Shown: piece by piece, positions 17,223-26,419 of the stretch
Layout: every line of letters begins with the position of its first letter
Position numbering within the stretch: the first letter of the stretch is position 1
Assembly: GCF_024609765.1 (NCBI RefSeq)
Contig: NZ_JANFDG010000007.1
Span: 112,163 to 176,162, forward strand
Direction of reading: 5' to 3'
Source: Shinella pollutisoli
GTDB taxonomy: Bacteria > Pseudomonadota > Alphaproteobacteria > Rhizobiales > Rhizobiaceae
DNA: 64,000 nt
Program-made: the position numbers and the translations under genes
Notes under the pieces: generated by a model
Database searches by the model: none
The model's input: only the letters and a program-made list of their open reading frames with translations
Told to the model about the DNA's origin: nothing

Positions 17223-18473
17223 TCACTCCGCAATCCCCGCCGTCCCGATCACCGCGTGCAGCAGCACGTCGGCCCCCGCGGCGGCCCATTCCTTCGAGAT
17301 GTCCTCGGCCTCGTTGTGCGAGAGGCCGCCGACGCAGGGGCACATGATCATCGTCGCGGGCGCGACCTTCGCCGCCCAGCAGGCGTCGTGGCCGGCGCCG
17401 GAGACGATGTTCATGTGGCTGTAGCCGAGGTCCCCGGCGGCCTTGCGCACGGTCGCGACCAGCGCCGGGTCGAAGGTGACGGGGTCGAAATGGCCGACCG
17501 CCTCGACGGAACAGCCCACACCCAGCGCCTCGCAGATCCTCGGCGCTTCCGCCTCGATGCGGGCGCGCATGCCGTCGAGCTTCGCCTGGTCGGGCGAGCG
17601 GATGTCGACGGTGAAGACGACCTTGCCCGGCAGCACGTTGCGGGAATTCGGCGAGAAGAACACCTGGCCGACGCCGCCGACGGCGCCCGGCTGGTTCTCC
17701 ATGGCGACCGCCTGCACCATTTCGAGGATGCGGGCCATGGCGAGGCCGGCATTGACGCGCATCGCCATCGGCGTCGAGCCGGTGTGCGCCTCGCGCCCGG
17801 TCAGCGTGAATTCCAGCCACCACAGGCCCTGACAGTGGGTGACGACGCCGATCTGCTTCTCTTCCGCCTCGAGGATCGGCCCCTGCTCGATATGGTACTC
17901 GAAATAGGCGTGCATCTTGCGCGCGCCGACCTCCTCGTCGCCGACCCAGCCGATGCGCGCGAGCTCCTCGCCGAAGGTCTTGCCCTCCGGGTCCCTGCGG
18001 GCATAGGCGTAGTCCTGCGTGTGGATGCCGGCGAAGACGCCGGAGGCGAGCATGGCGGGGGCGAAGCGCGCGCCTTCCTCGTTCGTCCAGTTGGTGACGA
18101 CGATCGGATGCTTCGTCCTGATGCCGAGGTCGTTCAGCGAGCGCACGACCTCCAGGCCCGCGAGCACGCCGAGTACGCCGTCGTATTTGCCGCCGGTCGG
18201 CTGGGTGTCGAGATGCGAGCCGACATAGACGGGGAGCGCCTCGGGGTCCGTGCCCTCGCGCGTCATGAACATGTTGCCCATCGTGTCGACGCCCATGGAA
18301 AGGCCCGCCGCCTCGCACCAGCGCTGGAAGAGTTTCCGGCCCTCCGCGTCGGCGTCGGTCAGCGTCTGGCGGTTGTTGCCGCCGGCGACACCGGGGCCGA
18401 TCTTCGCCATCTCCATGAGGGAATCCCACAGGCGGTCCGCGTTGACACGCATGTTCTCGCCGGGTGCGGCCAT
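17223..18473 (-). CDS. N-carbamoyl-beta-alanine amidohydrolase (M20-type, Zn)
   Basis: A 416-aa Zn-dependent amidase of the HyuC/AllC/UreidoGlyc family. It hydrolyses N-carbamoyl-beta-alanine to beta-alanine, CO2 and ammonia, the third step of reductive pyrimidine breakdown. The metal-site motifs are VGSHLDTQPTGGKYDG, TNEEGARF, YFEYHIEQGP and SGAGHDA near the C-terminus. ATG 18473 has GGGAG 7 bases upstream; a longer open frame continues into the promoter region and is not used. Allantoate amidohydrolase is the alternative, but neighbours (hydA, preA, preT, RutR-like) favour pyrimidines. Confidence 0.88.
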   Translation of the reverse strand: MAAPGENMRVNADRLWDSLMEMAKIGPGVAGGNNRQTLTDADAEGRKLFQRWCEAAGLSMGVDTMGNMFMTREGTDPEALPVYVGSHLDTQPTGGKYDGVLGVLAGLEVVRSLNDLGIRTKHPIVVTNWTNEEGARFAPAMLASGVFAGIHTQDYAYARRDPEGKTFGEELARIGWVGDEEVGARKMHAYFEYHIEQGPILEAEEKQIGVVTHCQGLWWLEFTLTGREAHTGSTPMAMRVNAGLAMARILEMVQAVAMENQPGAVGGVGQVFFSPNSRNVLPGKVVFTVDIRSPDQAKLDGMRARIEAEAPRICEALGVGCSVEAVGHFDPVTFDPALVATVRKAAGDLGYSHMNIVSGAGHDACWAAKVAPATMIMCPCVGGLSHNEAEDISKEWAAAGADVLLHAVIGTAGIAE

Positions 18474-18595
18474 GATTCTGCTCCCATATCCTTCGGCCTT
18501 CGCGGCCCTTTTCGTTCCCACCGGCTGGCGGCGCTTTTGATTTTTTCTGCGCCTTCCGATCAGCGGTTGCCTTTGCCTGGCAAGTGGCTGATAAT

Positions 18596-18611
18596 TTGAC
18601 CGGTTGGTAAA
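18596..18611. promoter_or_regulatory. RutR-like operator between amidohydrolase and tetR genes
   Basis: TTGACC-GGTT-GGTAAA, an imperfect palindrome matching 11 of 12 fixed positions of the E. coli RutR site TTGACC-N4-GGTCAA. It lies between the divergent amidohydrolase gene and the RutR-like gene. A related dyad is upstream of preT at 25219-25234. Confidence 0.65.
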
Positions 18612-18733
18612 CATTACAGCTTCCATTGCGGCACTCAAGCCGAAAAACCAAAAAGCTTCGGGCTGTGCCCGAAAAAATGGCGCTGTAAAAACTGGTGAAT
18701 TTGGCGGCACTTTACCGCACGGGCGGGGGACGC

Positions 18734-19396
18734 ATGGCACTACCGAGGGCAGCCAGGACGCAGCGGCGCACGCGCATCCAGGAGGAGAAGGAAGAGCAGA
18801 TCCTGGAGGCCGCGCTGGAGGTGTTTTCGCTGCACGGCTTCCGCGGCGCCACCGTCGACCAGATCGCCGAGGTGGCCGGCATGTCGAAGCCCAACCTCCT
18901 CTACTATTTCCGCACCAAGGAGGCGATGCACCGGGCGCTGATCACCCGCGTGCTCGACACCTGGCTCGATCCGCTGCGCGAGTTCGACGCCGAGGGCAAC
19001 CCGGTCGCCGAGATCCGCAGCTACATCCGCCGCAAGCTGGAGATGGCGCGGGATTTCCCGCGGGAGAGCCGGCTCTTCGCCAACGAGATCCTGCAGGGCG
19101 CGCCGAACATCGAGGACGAGCTGAAGGGGCCGCTCAAGGAACTGGTGGACGAGAAGGCCGCCGTCATCCGCGCCTGGGCCAAGGCCGGCAAGATCGCCAA
19201 GTGCGATCCCTATCACCTGATCTTCTCGATCTGGTCGACGACGCAGCACTATGCCGACTTCGACGTGCAGGTGCGCGCGGTGCTGGGGCAGGAGAACGCC
19301 GGCGACGGGCGCTTCGAAGACGCGGCGCGCTTCCTGGAGCAGCTCTTCCTCGGCGGGCTCAATGTCAGCGAGCAGCCGGCGTCGACTTCGCCTTGA
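18734..19396 (+). CDS. TetR-family regulator, RutR-like
   Basis: A 220-aa TetR regulator. The helix-turn-helix is at about residues 33-60 (GATVDQIAEVAGMSKPNLLYYFRTKE), and the ligand domain resembles RutR: LDTWLDPLREFDAEGNP, FPRESRLFANEILQGAP. RutR senses uracil and represses pyrimidine-degradation genes. ATG 18734 follows a GGGGGA run; a GTG at 18695 is the alternative. It is divergent from the amidohydrolase gene with a RutR-like site between. Its last 32 bases overlap the end of the convergent OpgC-like gene. Confidence 0.88.
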   Translation: MALPRAARTQRRTRIQEEKEEQILEAALEVFSLHGFRGATVDQIAEVAGMSKPNLLYYFRTKEAMHRALITRVLDTWLDPLREFDAEGNPVAEIRSYIRRKLEMARDFPRESRLFANEILQGAPNIEDELKGPLKELVDEKAAVIRAWAKAGKIAKCDPYHLIFSIWSTTQHYADFDVQVRAVLGQENAGDGRFEDAARFLEQLFLGGLNVSEQPASTSP

Positions 19397-20612
19397 CGGC
19401 TTCCGGCTTCGGCTGGCCGAACAGGCGGGCGGCGAGCGCCTCGCGCTCGCGCCACAGCGCCGGCAGGGCAAGCAGCGCGATGCAGACGACGGCGATCGTC
19501 GTCTTGGTGAGCTGCGAGAGCTCCGGCGTGCGCCCATCGGCATAGTAGACCGCATAGACGATGGCGACGTGCCAGACATAGACCTGCAGCGAATGGCGGC
19601 CGAGGAGCCGGAGGAAGCGCAGCGTGAAGACGCCGGTGACGACGCGGGCGAGGCCGCGCACCCAGGCAGCACGGTGCTTCGGGCCGGCGATCAGCAGCCA
19701 GGCGAGGCCGAGGGCGACGGCCGCGAAGTTCAGGAGGTAGACCGGGCCGAAGTCGGCGCGGATCTCCATCGTCGCGAATTTCTCCAGCACCGGCGGCGGC
19801 AGCAGGCCCCAGGCGGTGGCGATGCGCAGCGGCATGAAGAACAGGCAGATCGCGAGCGCGACCTTCGGCAGCAGCGTCCTTTCCGGCGAGAAGATGCGGT
19901 TCCAGTCGACCTTGTCCTGCGCGGTGAGGACGCCGATCACCATGGCCGGGAAGAAGACGATCTGCCAGCCGAGCATGTTGAAGGAGGCACGGATGCCCTG
20001 GTCGTCCGAACCGGTGACGAGCGCGTTCAGCGGCTCGGTGACGACGCGCTGCAGGCCGAGCTGCGCCGCCATCCAGACGATCAGCGAGCCGGCGAGCACA
20101 TGCATCCATTTTCCGCGCAGGCATAGCCAGACGAGCGGCGGGGCGAAGAGCATGTAGACGATGTATTGCGGCAGGATGTCCATGAAGGTCGGCTGGAACA
20201 GGAAGGCGGCGATCGCCGCGAGCCGCAGCGGCTCGTCGAAATTCGTGGTGCCGAGCCAGTTGTACCAGAGCCGGTAGGCGTCCGGCAGCAGCATCTGCAC
20301 CACCAGCACGGCCATCACCGTGCCCATGGCGTAGCGATAGAGCTCGAACGCGCGGCTGCGGATGAGCTGGCGGCCGGTCCTGTAGCCGTATTTCAGCATC
20401 TTGCGGGCATAGACCATGCCGATGAGCAGGCCCGACAGGAAGACGAAGCCCTGCGCGTCCTCGACGAAGGCGAACTGGCGGTGGTTGACTTCCACCATCC
20501 AGTAGCCGCCGACGAAGATGAGGTGGTTGATGAGCATGAAGACGAGGAAATAGCCCCGCATGCCGTCGATGATCTCAAACCGCTTCAAGACAGGCTCCGT
20601 GGCTTTCGGCAT
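19365..20612 (-). CDS. OpgC-like integral membrane acyltransferase
   Basis: A 415-aa OpgC-domain protein with about ten predicted TM helices. The family (acyltransferase-3 related) succinylates periplasmic glucans in enterobacteria and rhizobia. It starts KRFEIIDGMRGYFLVFMLINHLIF, with the DGMRG/H arrangement typical of the first helix, and carries a GRHSLQVYVWH motif near residue 350. ATG 20612 is preferred over an upstream start. Its 3' end overlaps the convergent rutR-like gene, so the two may interfere transcriptionally. The acyl acceptor is unknown here. Confidence 0.85.
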   Translation of the reverse strand: MPKATEPVLKRFEIIDGMRGYFLVFMLINHLIFVGGYWMVEVNHRQFAFVEDAQGFVFLSGLLIGMVYARKMLKYGYRTGRQLIRSRAFELYRYAMGTVMAVLVVQMLLPDAYRLWYNWLGTTNFDEPLRLAAIAAFLFQPTFMDILPQYIVYMLFAPPLVWLCLRGKWMHVLAGSLIVWMAAQLGLQRVVTEPLNALVTGSDDQGIRASFNMLGWQIVFFPAMVIGVLTAQDKVDWNRIFSPERTLLPKVALAICLFFMPLRIATAWGLLPPPVLEKFATMEIRADFGPVYLLNFAAVALGLAWLLIAGPKHRAAWVRGLARVVTGVFTLRFLRLLGRHSLQVYVWHVAIVYAVYYADGRTPELSQLTKTTIAVVCIALLALPALWREREALAARLFGQPKPEAVKAKSTPAAR

Positions 20613-20674
20613 ACGTCCCGACAAGGCCGCAACGCACAGGGGGACGGATCGTTCCGACAGGAATCCGACCAAAT

Positions 20675-21592
20675 TTAGTCCGGCAGCAGCGCCATCAGTA
20701 AAAGCCCGCAGGCCGTCACCAGCGCGCCGGCCGCGACCTGCGGGCTCGTCCAGCCGTGGCCGATCAGGCCTTCGAGCAGGATGATGAAGCTCGGCGTCAG
20801 GTAGCCGTAGCCCAGCACTTTCGAGGCCGGCAGGCGCATCGAGGCATATTGCAGGAGCAGGAAGGAGATGGCGGTCGTCACCACCGCGAGGTAGGCGACG
20901 GCGGCGTGGACGGAGAGCGGCAGGGCGGAGAAATCCGTGGCCGCAAGCTCGCGGATGCCGACCGGCAGGAGCCAGGCGGTCGCGGCGACCGTGACCCAGA
21001 AGCCGAAGACGACCGGGTGCTCGCCGCGGTCGAAGCGGCGGATGAGCGGCACATAGAGCGCATGGCAGATGACGCCGCCGAAGAAGATCATCTCGCCGGT
21101 GCCGACATCGAAGGTGAGGATGGCGTCGAGGTCACCGCGGAAGATCACCCAGACGGCGCCCGCGGCGGCAATCACGAGGCCGGCGAGCACGCCCGGCTTC
21201 GTCCGCTGGCCGAGGACCGGCAGCGCGAAGGCGGCGCTCAGCAGCGGCATCAGCGTGAAGACGGCGCCGGTCGAGACGGGGCTCGTGAATTCGAGTGCGA
21301 CGAACATCGTCAGCATGTAGAGCGCGATCAGGCCGCCGAGCACGGCGAATCGCCAGGGCTCGCGCGGCCGGGCGAAGGGCGCGCGGAACAGGCCGAAGGC
21401 GAGGACGGCCATGACGACAGTCGTCAGCAGGTAGCGCCAGAGCATCAGGGGGGCGGCCGGCACGTGCTGCGCGGCGAGCCCGCCGAAGGAGAAGGAGCCG
21501 GCGATCAGCATGGCGAAGAGGAACATCGCCAGATGGCCGCCGAGCTTCTCGCGGCCCGACGCCTGTGTGCTGAGCGCGGCGGAGACGGGCAT
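20675..21592 (-). CDS. EamA/DMT-family transporter
   Basis: A 305-aa protein with ten predicted TM helices in two EamA repeats (about residues 15-140 and 165-300), typical of drug/metabolite exporters. It lies 62 bases upstream of the OpgC-like gene on the same strand and is divergent from exoD. ATG 21592 was taken; a TTG four codons upstream is equally open and neither has a strong ribosome-binding site. Substrate unknown. Confidence 0.85.
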   Translation of the reverse strand: MPVSAALSTQASGREKLGGHLAMFLFAMLIAGSFSFGGLAAQHVPAAPLMLWRYLLTTVVMAVLAFGLFRAPFARPREPWRFAVLGGLIALYMLTMFVALEFTSPVSTGAVFTLMPLLSAAFALPVLGQRTKPGVLAGLVIAAAGAVWVIFRGDLDAILTFDVGTGEMIFFGGVICHALYVPLIRRFDRGEHPVVFGFWVTVAATAWLLPVGIRELAATDFSALPLSVHAAVAYLAVVTTAISFLLLQYASMRLPASKVLGYGYLTPSFIILLEGLIGHGWTSPQVAAGALVTACGLLLMALLPD

Positions 21593-21674
21593 ACGCTTCG
21601 TCAAGAAAAAGATCCTATTGTCTGGCAGGCGTCGCGGTCATAGACCGTTGGCCACGATGGAGAAGGAACACCGC

Positions 21675-22313
21675 ATGACCGCCGCCATAGGCTTCAAGGA
21701 CACGACACGCAAGACGAGCGAGCTTCTGGAGGACGTGATCGGCTCGATCCGCGGCGAGCACATCACGCTGCGCGACCTGCTGTCGACCATGGGCGAGAAC
21801 GGGCTGCTGCTGCTCTGCGGCTTCCTGTCGCTGCCCTTCCTGTTCCCCGTCTCGATCCCGGGGGTCTCGACGGTCTTCGGCGCGGGGATCGTGCTGATCG
21901 CGATCGCGATCACGCTCAACACGCTGCCGTGGCTGCCGGGCAAGGTCGCCGACCGGCGGCTGGAGAGCGTGAAGCTCGTGCCGGTGCTCGAACGCGGCGT
22001 GCGCTTCCTGAAGAGGATCGACCGGTTCTTCCGGCCGCGCCTGCCGTTCCTCACCGCCGGCGCGGTGATGAACCGGTTGAACGGGCTGGCGCTGATGGGT
22101 GCGGGCGTGCTCCTCATGCTGCCGCTCAGCATCATCCCCTTCTCGAACACGCTTCCCGCCGTCGCCGTCCTGCTGCTGTCGGCCGGCATCTCGCAGCGCG
22201 ACGGCCTGGTCGTGGCGGCCGGCTATGCGATGATCGCCCTGACGGTCGTCTATTTCGGCGCCATCGCCTTTGCCGCCTACAGCGCGGGGCAGAATTTCCA
22301 CCTGTTCGGGTGA
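21675..22313 (+). CDS. exoD: ExoD family membrane protein
   Basis: A 212-aa ExoD protein; in Sinorhizobium meliloti exoD affects exopolysaccharide production and alkali tolerance. The N-terminal soluble part (KTSELLEDVIGSIRGEHITLRDLLSTMGENGLLLLCGFLSLPFLFPVSIPG) is the family signature, followed by about four TM helices. ATG 21675 is chosen because AGAAGGA sits about 8 bases upstream; ATG 21657 is an alternative. A RIME element separates it from the convergent preA gene. Confidence 0.88.
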   Translation: MTAAIGFKDTTRKTSELLEDVIGSIRGEHITLRDLLSTMGENGLLLLCGFLSLPFLFPVSIPGVSTVFGAGIVLIAIAITLNTLPWLPGKVADRRLESVKLVPVLERGVRFLKRIDRFFRPRLPFLTAGAVMNRLNGLALMGAGVLLMLPLSIIPFSNTLPAVAVLLLSAGISQRDGLVVAAGYAMIALTVVYFGAIAFAAYSAGQNFHLFG

Positions 22314-22325
22314 GGCGAGGCGTCG

Positions 22326-22457
22326 CCCCTCATCCCGCTGCCGCGACCTTCTCCCCGCTTGCGGGGAGAAGGGGTTGCCGCGCCGTCTTCCTGATTCACC
22401 ATGGTGCGTAGAACAAGTTCCCTCTCCCCGCTTGCGGGGAGAGGGTTAGGGTAGGGG
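22326..22457. repeat. RIME-type element, copy 4
   Basis: Begins CCCCTCATCC and ends GGGTAGGGG (one terminus decayed). It contains two hairpins with CTCCCCGC-TT-GCGGGGAG cores. It lies between the 3' ends of exoD and preA, a position where it could serve as a bidirectional 3' end, although no T-tract follows either hairpin. Confidence 0.8.
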
Positions 22458-22470
22458 CAAAGCCGCCTTT

Positions 22471-23784
22471 TTACTCCGCCGCCTGCCGCGCCATCGGGTT
22501 GTTCGGGTGCGTCGTCCAGTTGGCGTAGGTCGGGTCGACCGGCTTGCCGGTGCGCTGGTCCAGCGTGCCGGCTTCCAGCCCCACCATGGTGATGCAGTTC
22601 TCCACCGGGCAGACGTTGACGCAGAGGTTGCAGCCGACGCACTCGTCCTCCATCACCTCGAAATGCCGGACCCCGTCGACGAACTGGGTGATCGCCTGGT
22701 GCGAGGTGTCCTCGCAGGCGATGTGGCAGCGGCCGCACTTGATGCAGGCGTCCTGGTCGATGCGGGCCTTGGCGATGTAGTTGAGGTTGAGATACTGCCA
22801 GTCGGTGACGTTCGGCACGGCGCGGGCGACGATGTCGTCGAGCGTGCGGTGGCCCTTGGCATCCATCCAGTTCGACAGGCCGGTGATCATCTCCTGGACG
22901 ATCTTGAAGCCGTAGGTCATGGCGGCGGTGCAGACCTGCACGTTGCCGGCGCCGAGCGCCATGAACTCGGCGGCGTCGCGCCAGGTGGTGATGCCGCCGA
23001 TGCCGGAGATCGGCAGGCCGTAGGTCTCCGGATCGCGGGCGATCTCGGCCACCATGTTGAGCGCGATCGGCTTCACCGCCGGGCCGCAATAGCCGCCATG
23101 CGTGCCCTTGCCGCCGACCGTCGGGTTCGGCGCGAAATTGTCGAGGTCGACGGAGACGATCGAGTTGATCGTGTTGATCAGCGACACGGCGTCGGTGCCG
23201 CCGGCCTTGGCGGCGCGGGCGGGCTTGCGGATGTCGGTGATGTTCGGCGTCAGCTTGGTGATGACGGGCATGCGGGTGTACTGCTTGCACCAGCGCACGA
23301 CCATCTCGATATATTCCGGCACCTGGCCGACGGCCGCACCCATGCCGCGCTCCGACATGCCGTGCGGACAGCCGAAGTTGAGCTCGATGCCGTCGGCGCC
23401 GGTCTCCTCGACGAGCGGCAGGATCGCCTTCCAGCTCTCCTCCTCGCAGGGCACCATGATCGAGGCGACGAGCGCCCGATCCGGCCAGTTCATCTTCACC
23501 TGCTTCATCTCGCGCAGATTCACGTATAGGTCGCGGTCGGTGATGAGCTCGATGTTGTTGAGGCCGAGGAGGCGCCGGTCGGCGCCCCAGATCGCGCCGT
23601 AGCGCGGCCCGTTGACGTTGACGACCGGCGGGCCTTCCTCGCCCAGCGTCTTCCAGACGACGCCGCCCCAGCCGGCCTTGAAGGCGCGCTCGACGTTGTA
23701 GGCCTTGTCGGTCGGCGGCGCGGAGGCGAGCCAGAACGGGTTGGGCGACTTGATGCCGACGAAGTCGTTGCGAAGATCAGCCAT
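22471..23784 (-). CDS. preA: NAD-dependent dihydropyrimidine dehydrogenase, subunit PreA
   Basis: A 437-aa FMN/Fe-S subunit that, with PreT, reduces uracil and thymine to the dihydro forms. It has an FMN-binding TIM barrel (WLASAPPTDK; catalytic Cys region ELNFGCPHGMSERGMG near 135-150; SGIGGI phosphate loop). Two C-terminal 4Fe-4S clusters follow: CIKCGRCHIACE near 340 and CVGCNLCVNVCP near 377. It lies 13 bases downstream of preT in the same operon. Confidence 0.96.
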   Translation of the reverse strand: MADLRNDFVGIKSPNPFWLASAPPTDKAYNVERAFKAGWGGVVWKTLGEEGPPVVNVNGPRYGAIWGADRRLLGLNNIELITDRDLYVNLREMKQVKMNWPDRALVASIMVPCEEESWKAILPLVEETGADGIELNFGCPHGMSERGMGAAVGQVPEYIEMVVRWCKQYTRMPVITKLTPNITDIRKPARAAKAGGTDAVSLINTINSIVSVDLDNFAPNPTVGGKGTHGGYCGPAVKPIALNMVAEIARDPETYGLPISGIGGITTWRDAAEFMALGAGNVQVCTAAMTYGFKIVQEMITGLSNWMDAKGHRTLDDIVARAVPNVTDWQYLNLNYIAKARIDQDACIKCGRCHIACEDTSHQAITQFVDGVRHFEVMEDECVGCNLCVNVCPVENCITMVGLEAGTLDQRTGKPVDPTYANWTTHPNNPMARQAAE

Positions 23785-23797
23785 GTCCCATCCTCCT

Positions 23798-25159
23798 TCA
23801 GGCGACGGCCGCGGCGGGCTGCACGGCGGCAGCGAGCGCCCGGTGGATCGATTCGGCCGCGTCGCGGCCCTGGGCGACCGAGGTGACCGTCAGGTCCTCG
23901 CCCGCCTTCACGCAGTCGCCGCCCGCCCAAATGCCGGGAACAGAGGTGCGGCCTTCGGCATCGACGGCGATGCGGCCGCCGGTAATCGAAAGCGCGCCGA
24001 GGCCGGAAGCCTCGAAGGTCTGGCCGATCGCCTTGAAGATCTGGTCGGCGGCGAGCACGCCGGTCTCGCCGGTGCCGGCGAGCCTGCCGTCGACGAGCTC
24101 GGTATATTCGACCTCGATGCCGGCGACGTGGCCGTCCCGGGCGATCACCCGCTTCGGCTGCAGCCAGTGGCGGATCATCACGCCCTTGGAGGCGGCGAGG
24201 TCCTGCTCGAAGGGCGAGGCGTTCATGTGCTCCTTGCCGCGGCGGTAGCAGATCGTCACCTCCTCGGCGCCCAGGAGCTTCGCCTGCACGGCGGCGTCGA
24301 TCGCCGTCATGCCGCCGCCGATGACGACGACGCGGCGGCCGACCGGCACCTCGGCCTTGTCCTTCGCCTGGCGCAGGCGGGCGATGAAGTCGACGGCGTC
24401 GACCACGCCGGGAAGATGCTCGCCCTCGACGCCGAGCCCGTTGACGCCGGCAAGCCCCATGCCGAGGAAGACGGCGTCGAAATTGGCGGTGAGGTCGGCA
24501 AGCGTGAAGTCGCGGCCGAGCTTGACGCCGTGCTTGACCTCGATGCCGCCGACGGAGAGCACGTAGTCGACCTCGCGCTGCGCGAAGTCGTCCACCGCCT
24601 TGTAGGTGGCGATGCCGTATTCGTTGAGGCCGCCGGATTTCTCGCGCGCCTCCAGGATCACCACGTCGTGGCCCATGACGGCGAGCCGGTGGGCGCAGGC
24701 GAGCCCCGCCGGCCCCGCGCCGACGACGGCGACCGCCTTGCCGGTGCGCTCGGCGCGCGCGTAGAATTGGTGGTTGCCGGCGATCGCGACGTCGGTCGCG
24801 TAGCGCTGCAGGCGGCCGATCTCGACCGGGCGGTGCTCGGCGGTGTTGCGCACGCAGGCCTCTTCGCACAGCGTCTCGGTGGGACAGACGCGGGCGCACA
24901 TGCCGCCGAGGATGTTCTGGTCGAAGATGGTCTTCGCCGAGCCGATCGGGTTGCCCGTCGAGATCTGGCGGATGAACATCGGAATGTCGATCGTGGTCGG
25001 ACAGGCCGTCATGCACGGCGCGTCGTGACAGAAATAGCAGCGGTCCGCCGCCACCAGCGCCTCGTGATCGTCGAGGCGGGGGTGCAGATCGGAAAAGTTC
25101 CGCTCGTAGTCGGACGGCGAAAGCCGCCCGCCGTGGATCCCGGATTGCGTCGTTCCCAT
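23798..25159 (-). CDS. preT: NAD-dependent dihydropyrimidine dehydrogenase, subunit PreT
   Basis: A 453-aa FAD/Fe-S subunit of the glutamate-synthase-small-subunit type that passes electrons from NAD(P)H to PreA. The N-terminal Fe-S region has CYFCHDAPCMTACP and CARVCPTETLCEEAC. The FAD site is VVGAGPAGLACAHRL near 144, the NAD(P) site is VVIGGGMTAIDAA near 278, and the FAD C-terminal motif is GIWAGGDC near 410. It is the first gene of the preTA operon, with a RutR-like dyad about 60 bases upstream. Confidence 0.95.
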   Translation of the reverse strand: MGTTQSGIHGGRLSPSDYERNFSDLHPRLDDHEALVAADRCYFCHDAPCMTACPTTIDIPMFIRQISTGNPIGSAKTIFDQNILGGMCARVCPTETLCEEACVRNTAEHRPVEIGRLQRYATDVAIAGNHQFYARAERTGKAVAVVGAGPAGLACAHRLAVMGHDVVILEAREKSGGLNEYGIATYKAVDDFAQREVDYVLSVGGIEVKHGVKLGRDFTLADLTANFDAVFLGMGLAGVNGLGVEGEHLPGVVDAVDFIARLRQAKDKAEVPVGRRVVVIGGGMTAIDAAVQAKLLGAEEVTICYRRGKEHMNASPFEQDLAASKGVMIRHWLQPKRVIARDGHVAGIEVEYTELVDGRLAGTGETGVLAADQIFKAIGQTFEASGLGALSITGGRIAVDAEGRTSVPGIWAGGDCVKAGEDLTVTSVAQGRDAAESIHRALAAAVQPAAAVA

Positions 25160-25218
25160 TATCGTCTCCCATTCGCGTGGGCTTCTCGAATGTGGAAACG
25201 GTAACCCAGGTTTATTTT

Positions 25219-25234
25219 TTTATCAAACGGTAAA
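25219..25234. promoter_or_regulatory. RutR-like dyad upstream of preT
   Basis: TTTATC-AAAC-GGTAAA, an imperfect palindrome. Its right half-site is identical to that of the dyad at 18596-18611. It has 9 of 12 matches to the E. coli RutR consensus TTGACC-N4-GGTCAA and sits about 60 bases upstream of the preT start codon, so the same regulator may control both units. Confidence 0.45.
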
Positions 25235-25395
25235 ATTTCAAAAGAATCCCGGTTTCTCAGGCGTTGCAGCGCAGCATAACCTGACTTCCGCGGTTATGTT
25301 TTCGTCATCGGCTGTTCCATCCGCGCCATCGGGCGGCGTTTGACAGGCGGGGCGAAATGATGGCAGCACTGAAAAGACGAAGGCGGGGAGAGACG

Positions 25396-26349
25396 ATGGC
25401 GAAGCGACCGGAGACCGGCGGGAGACTGGACGACGCGGCAAGGGCGGGCTGGCTCTACTACGTCGCCGGCCGCACTCAGGACGAGATCGCCACCGCGATG
25501 GGCATCTCGCGCCAGTCGGCACAACGCCTGGTTTCGCTCGCGGTCGCCGAGCGGCTGATCAAGGTCCGCCTCGACCATCCCATCGCCGAGTGCCTGGAGC
25601 TCGGCGAGCAGCTCCGCCGCAAGTTCGGCCTCGTCCATGTCGACGTCGTGCCGGCCGATCCGGGCTCGTCCTCGACCACCATCGGCATCGCCGAGGCGGG
25701 GGCGGCGGAGATCGAGCGCTGGCTGAAGAAGCCGGAGCCCATTGTTCTTGCGGTCGGCACGGGCCGCACGCTGAAGGCGGCGATCGACCAGCTTCCGGCG
25801 ATGGAATGCCCGCAGCACCGCATCCTCTCGCTGACGGGCAATATCGGCCCGGACGGCTCGGCCGCCTATTACAACGTCATCTTCTCGATGGCCGATGCGG
25901 TCAAGGCGCGGCACTTCCCGATGCCGCTGCCGGTGCTCGTCTCCTCCCCGGAGGAGCGCGACCTGCTGCACCGGCAGAGCCTCGTGCAGTCGACGCTGCA
26001 ACTCGGGCGCGAGGCGGACGTCGCCTTCGTCGGCATCGGCGAGCTCGGCGCGGACGCGCCGCTCTGCCTCGACGGCTTCCTCGACCCGCAAGAGATGGCG
26101 CGGCTGATGGAGGAGGGGGCGGCCGGCGAGATCTGCGGCTGGATGTTCGACCGCGAGGGCAGGCTGCTCGAGGGCAGCATCAACGAGCGCGTCGCCTCCG
26201 TGCCCCTGCCGCCGCGCGAGACCACGACGGTCATCGGCCTCGCAAAGGGCAAGCGCAAGTATCTGGCGCTGCTCTCCGCGCTGCGCGGTGGCATGATCAA
26301 CGGCCTCATCACCGACGAAACGACGGCCAGATACCTGCTTTCGGCCTGA
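25396..26349 (+). CDS. SorC/DeoR-type sugar-binding transcription regulator
   Basis: A 317-aa regulator. The N-terminal helix-turn-helix is at about residues 15-50 (YYVAGRTQDEIATAMGISRQSAQRLVSLAVAERLI), and the C-terminal sugar-binding domain is of the SorC family (AVGTGRTLKAAIDQL; MPLPVLVSSPEERDLL). ATG 25396 has a GGGGAGAG ribosome-binding site. It lies 145 bases upstream of smoE on the same strand, so control of the sorbitol/mannitol operon by a phosphorylated or free polyol is the likely role. It is divergent from preT. Confidence 0.88.
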   Translation: MAKRPETGGRLDDAARAGWLYYVAGRTQDEIATAMGISRQSAQRLVSLAVAERLIKVRLDHPIAECLELGEQLRRKFGLVHVDVVPADPGSSSTTIGIAEAGAAEIERWLKKPEPIVLAVGTGRTLKAAIDQLPAMECPQHRILSLTGNIGPDGSAAYYNVIFSMADAVKARHFPMPLPVLVSSPEERDLLHRQSLVQSTLQLGREADVAFVGIGELGADAPLCLDGFLDPQEMARLMEEGAAGEICGWMFDREGRLLEGSINERVASVPLPPRETTTVIGLAKGKRKYLALLSALRGGMINGLITDETTARYLLSA

Positions 26350-26419
26350 TCCCGACGCCGTTTTCGGCTCCTATCAACAGCTTGGACATTCCTTTCTGCG
26401 GTGCAGCAAAGAATCGCCG

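Noticed and set aside
17018..17233. N-terminal extension of the DUF559 protein through the RIME element
   Set aside because: The extension is the translated palindromic repeat (GEKG..PDEGG type residues); ATG 17017 gives the normal family start.
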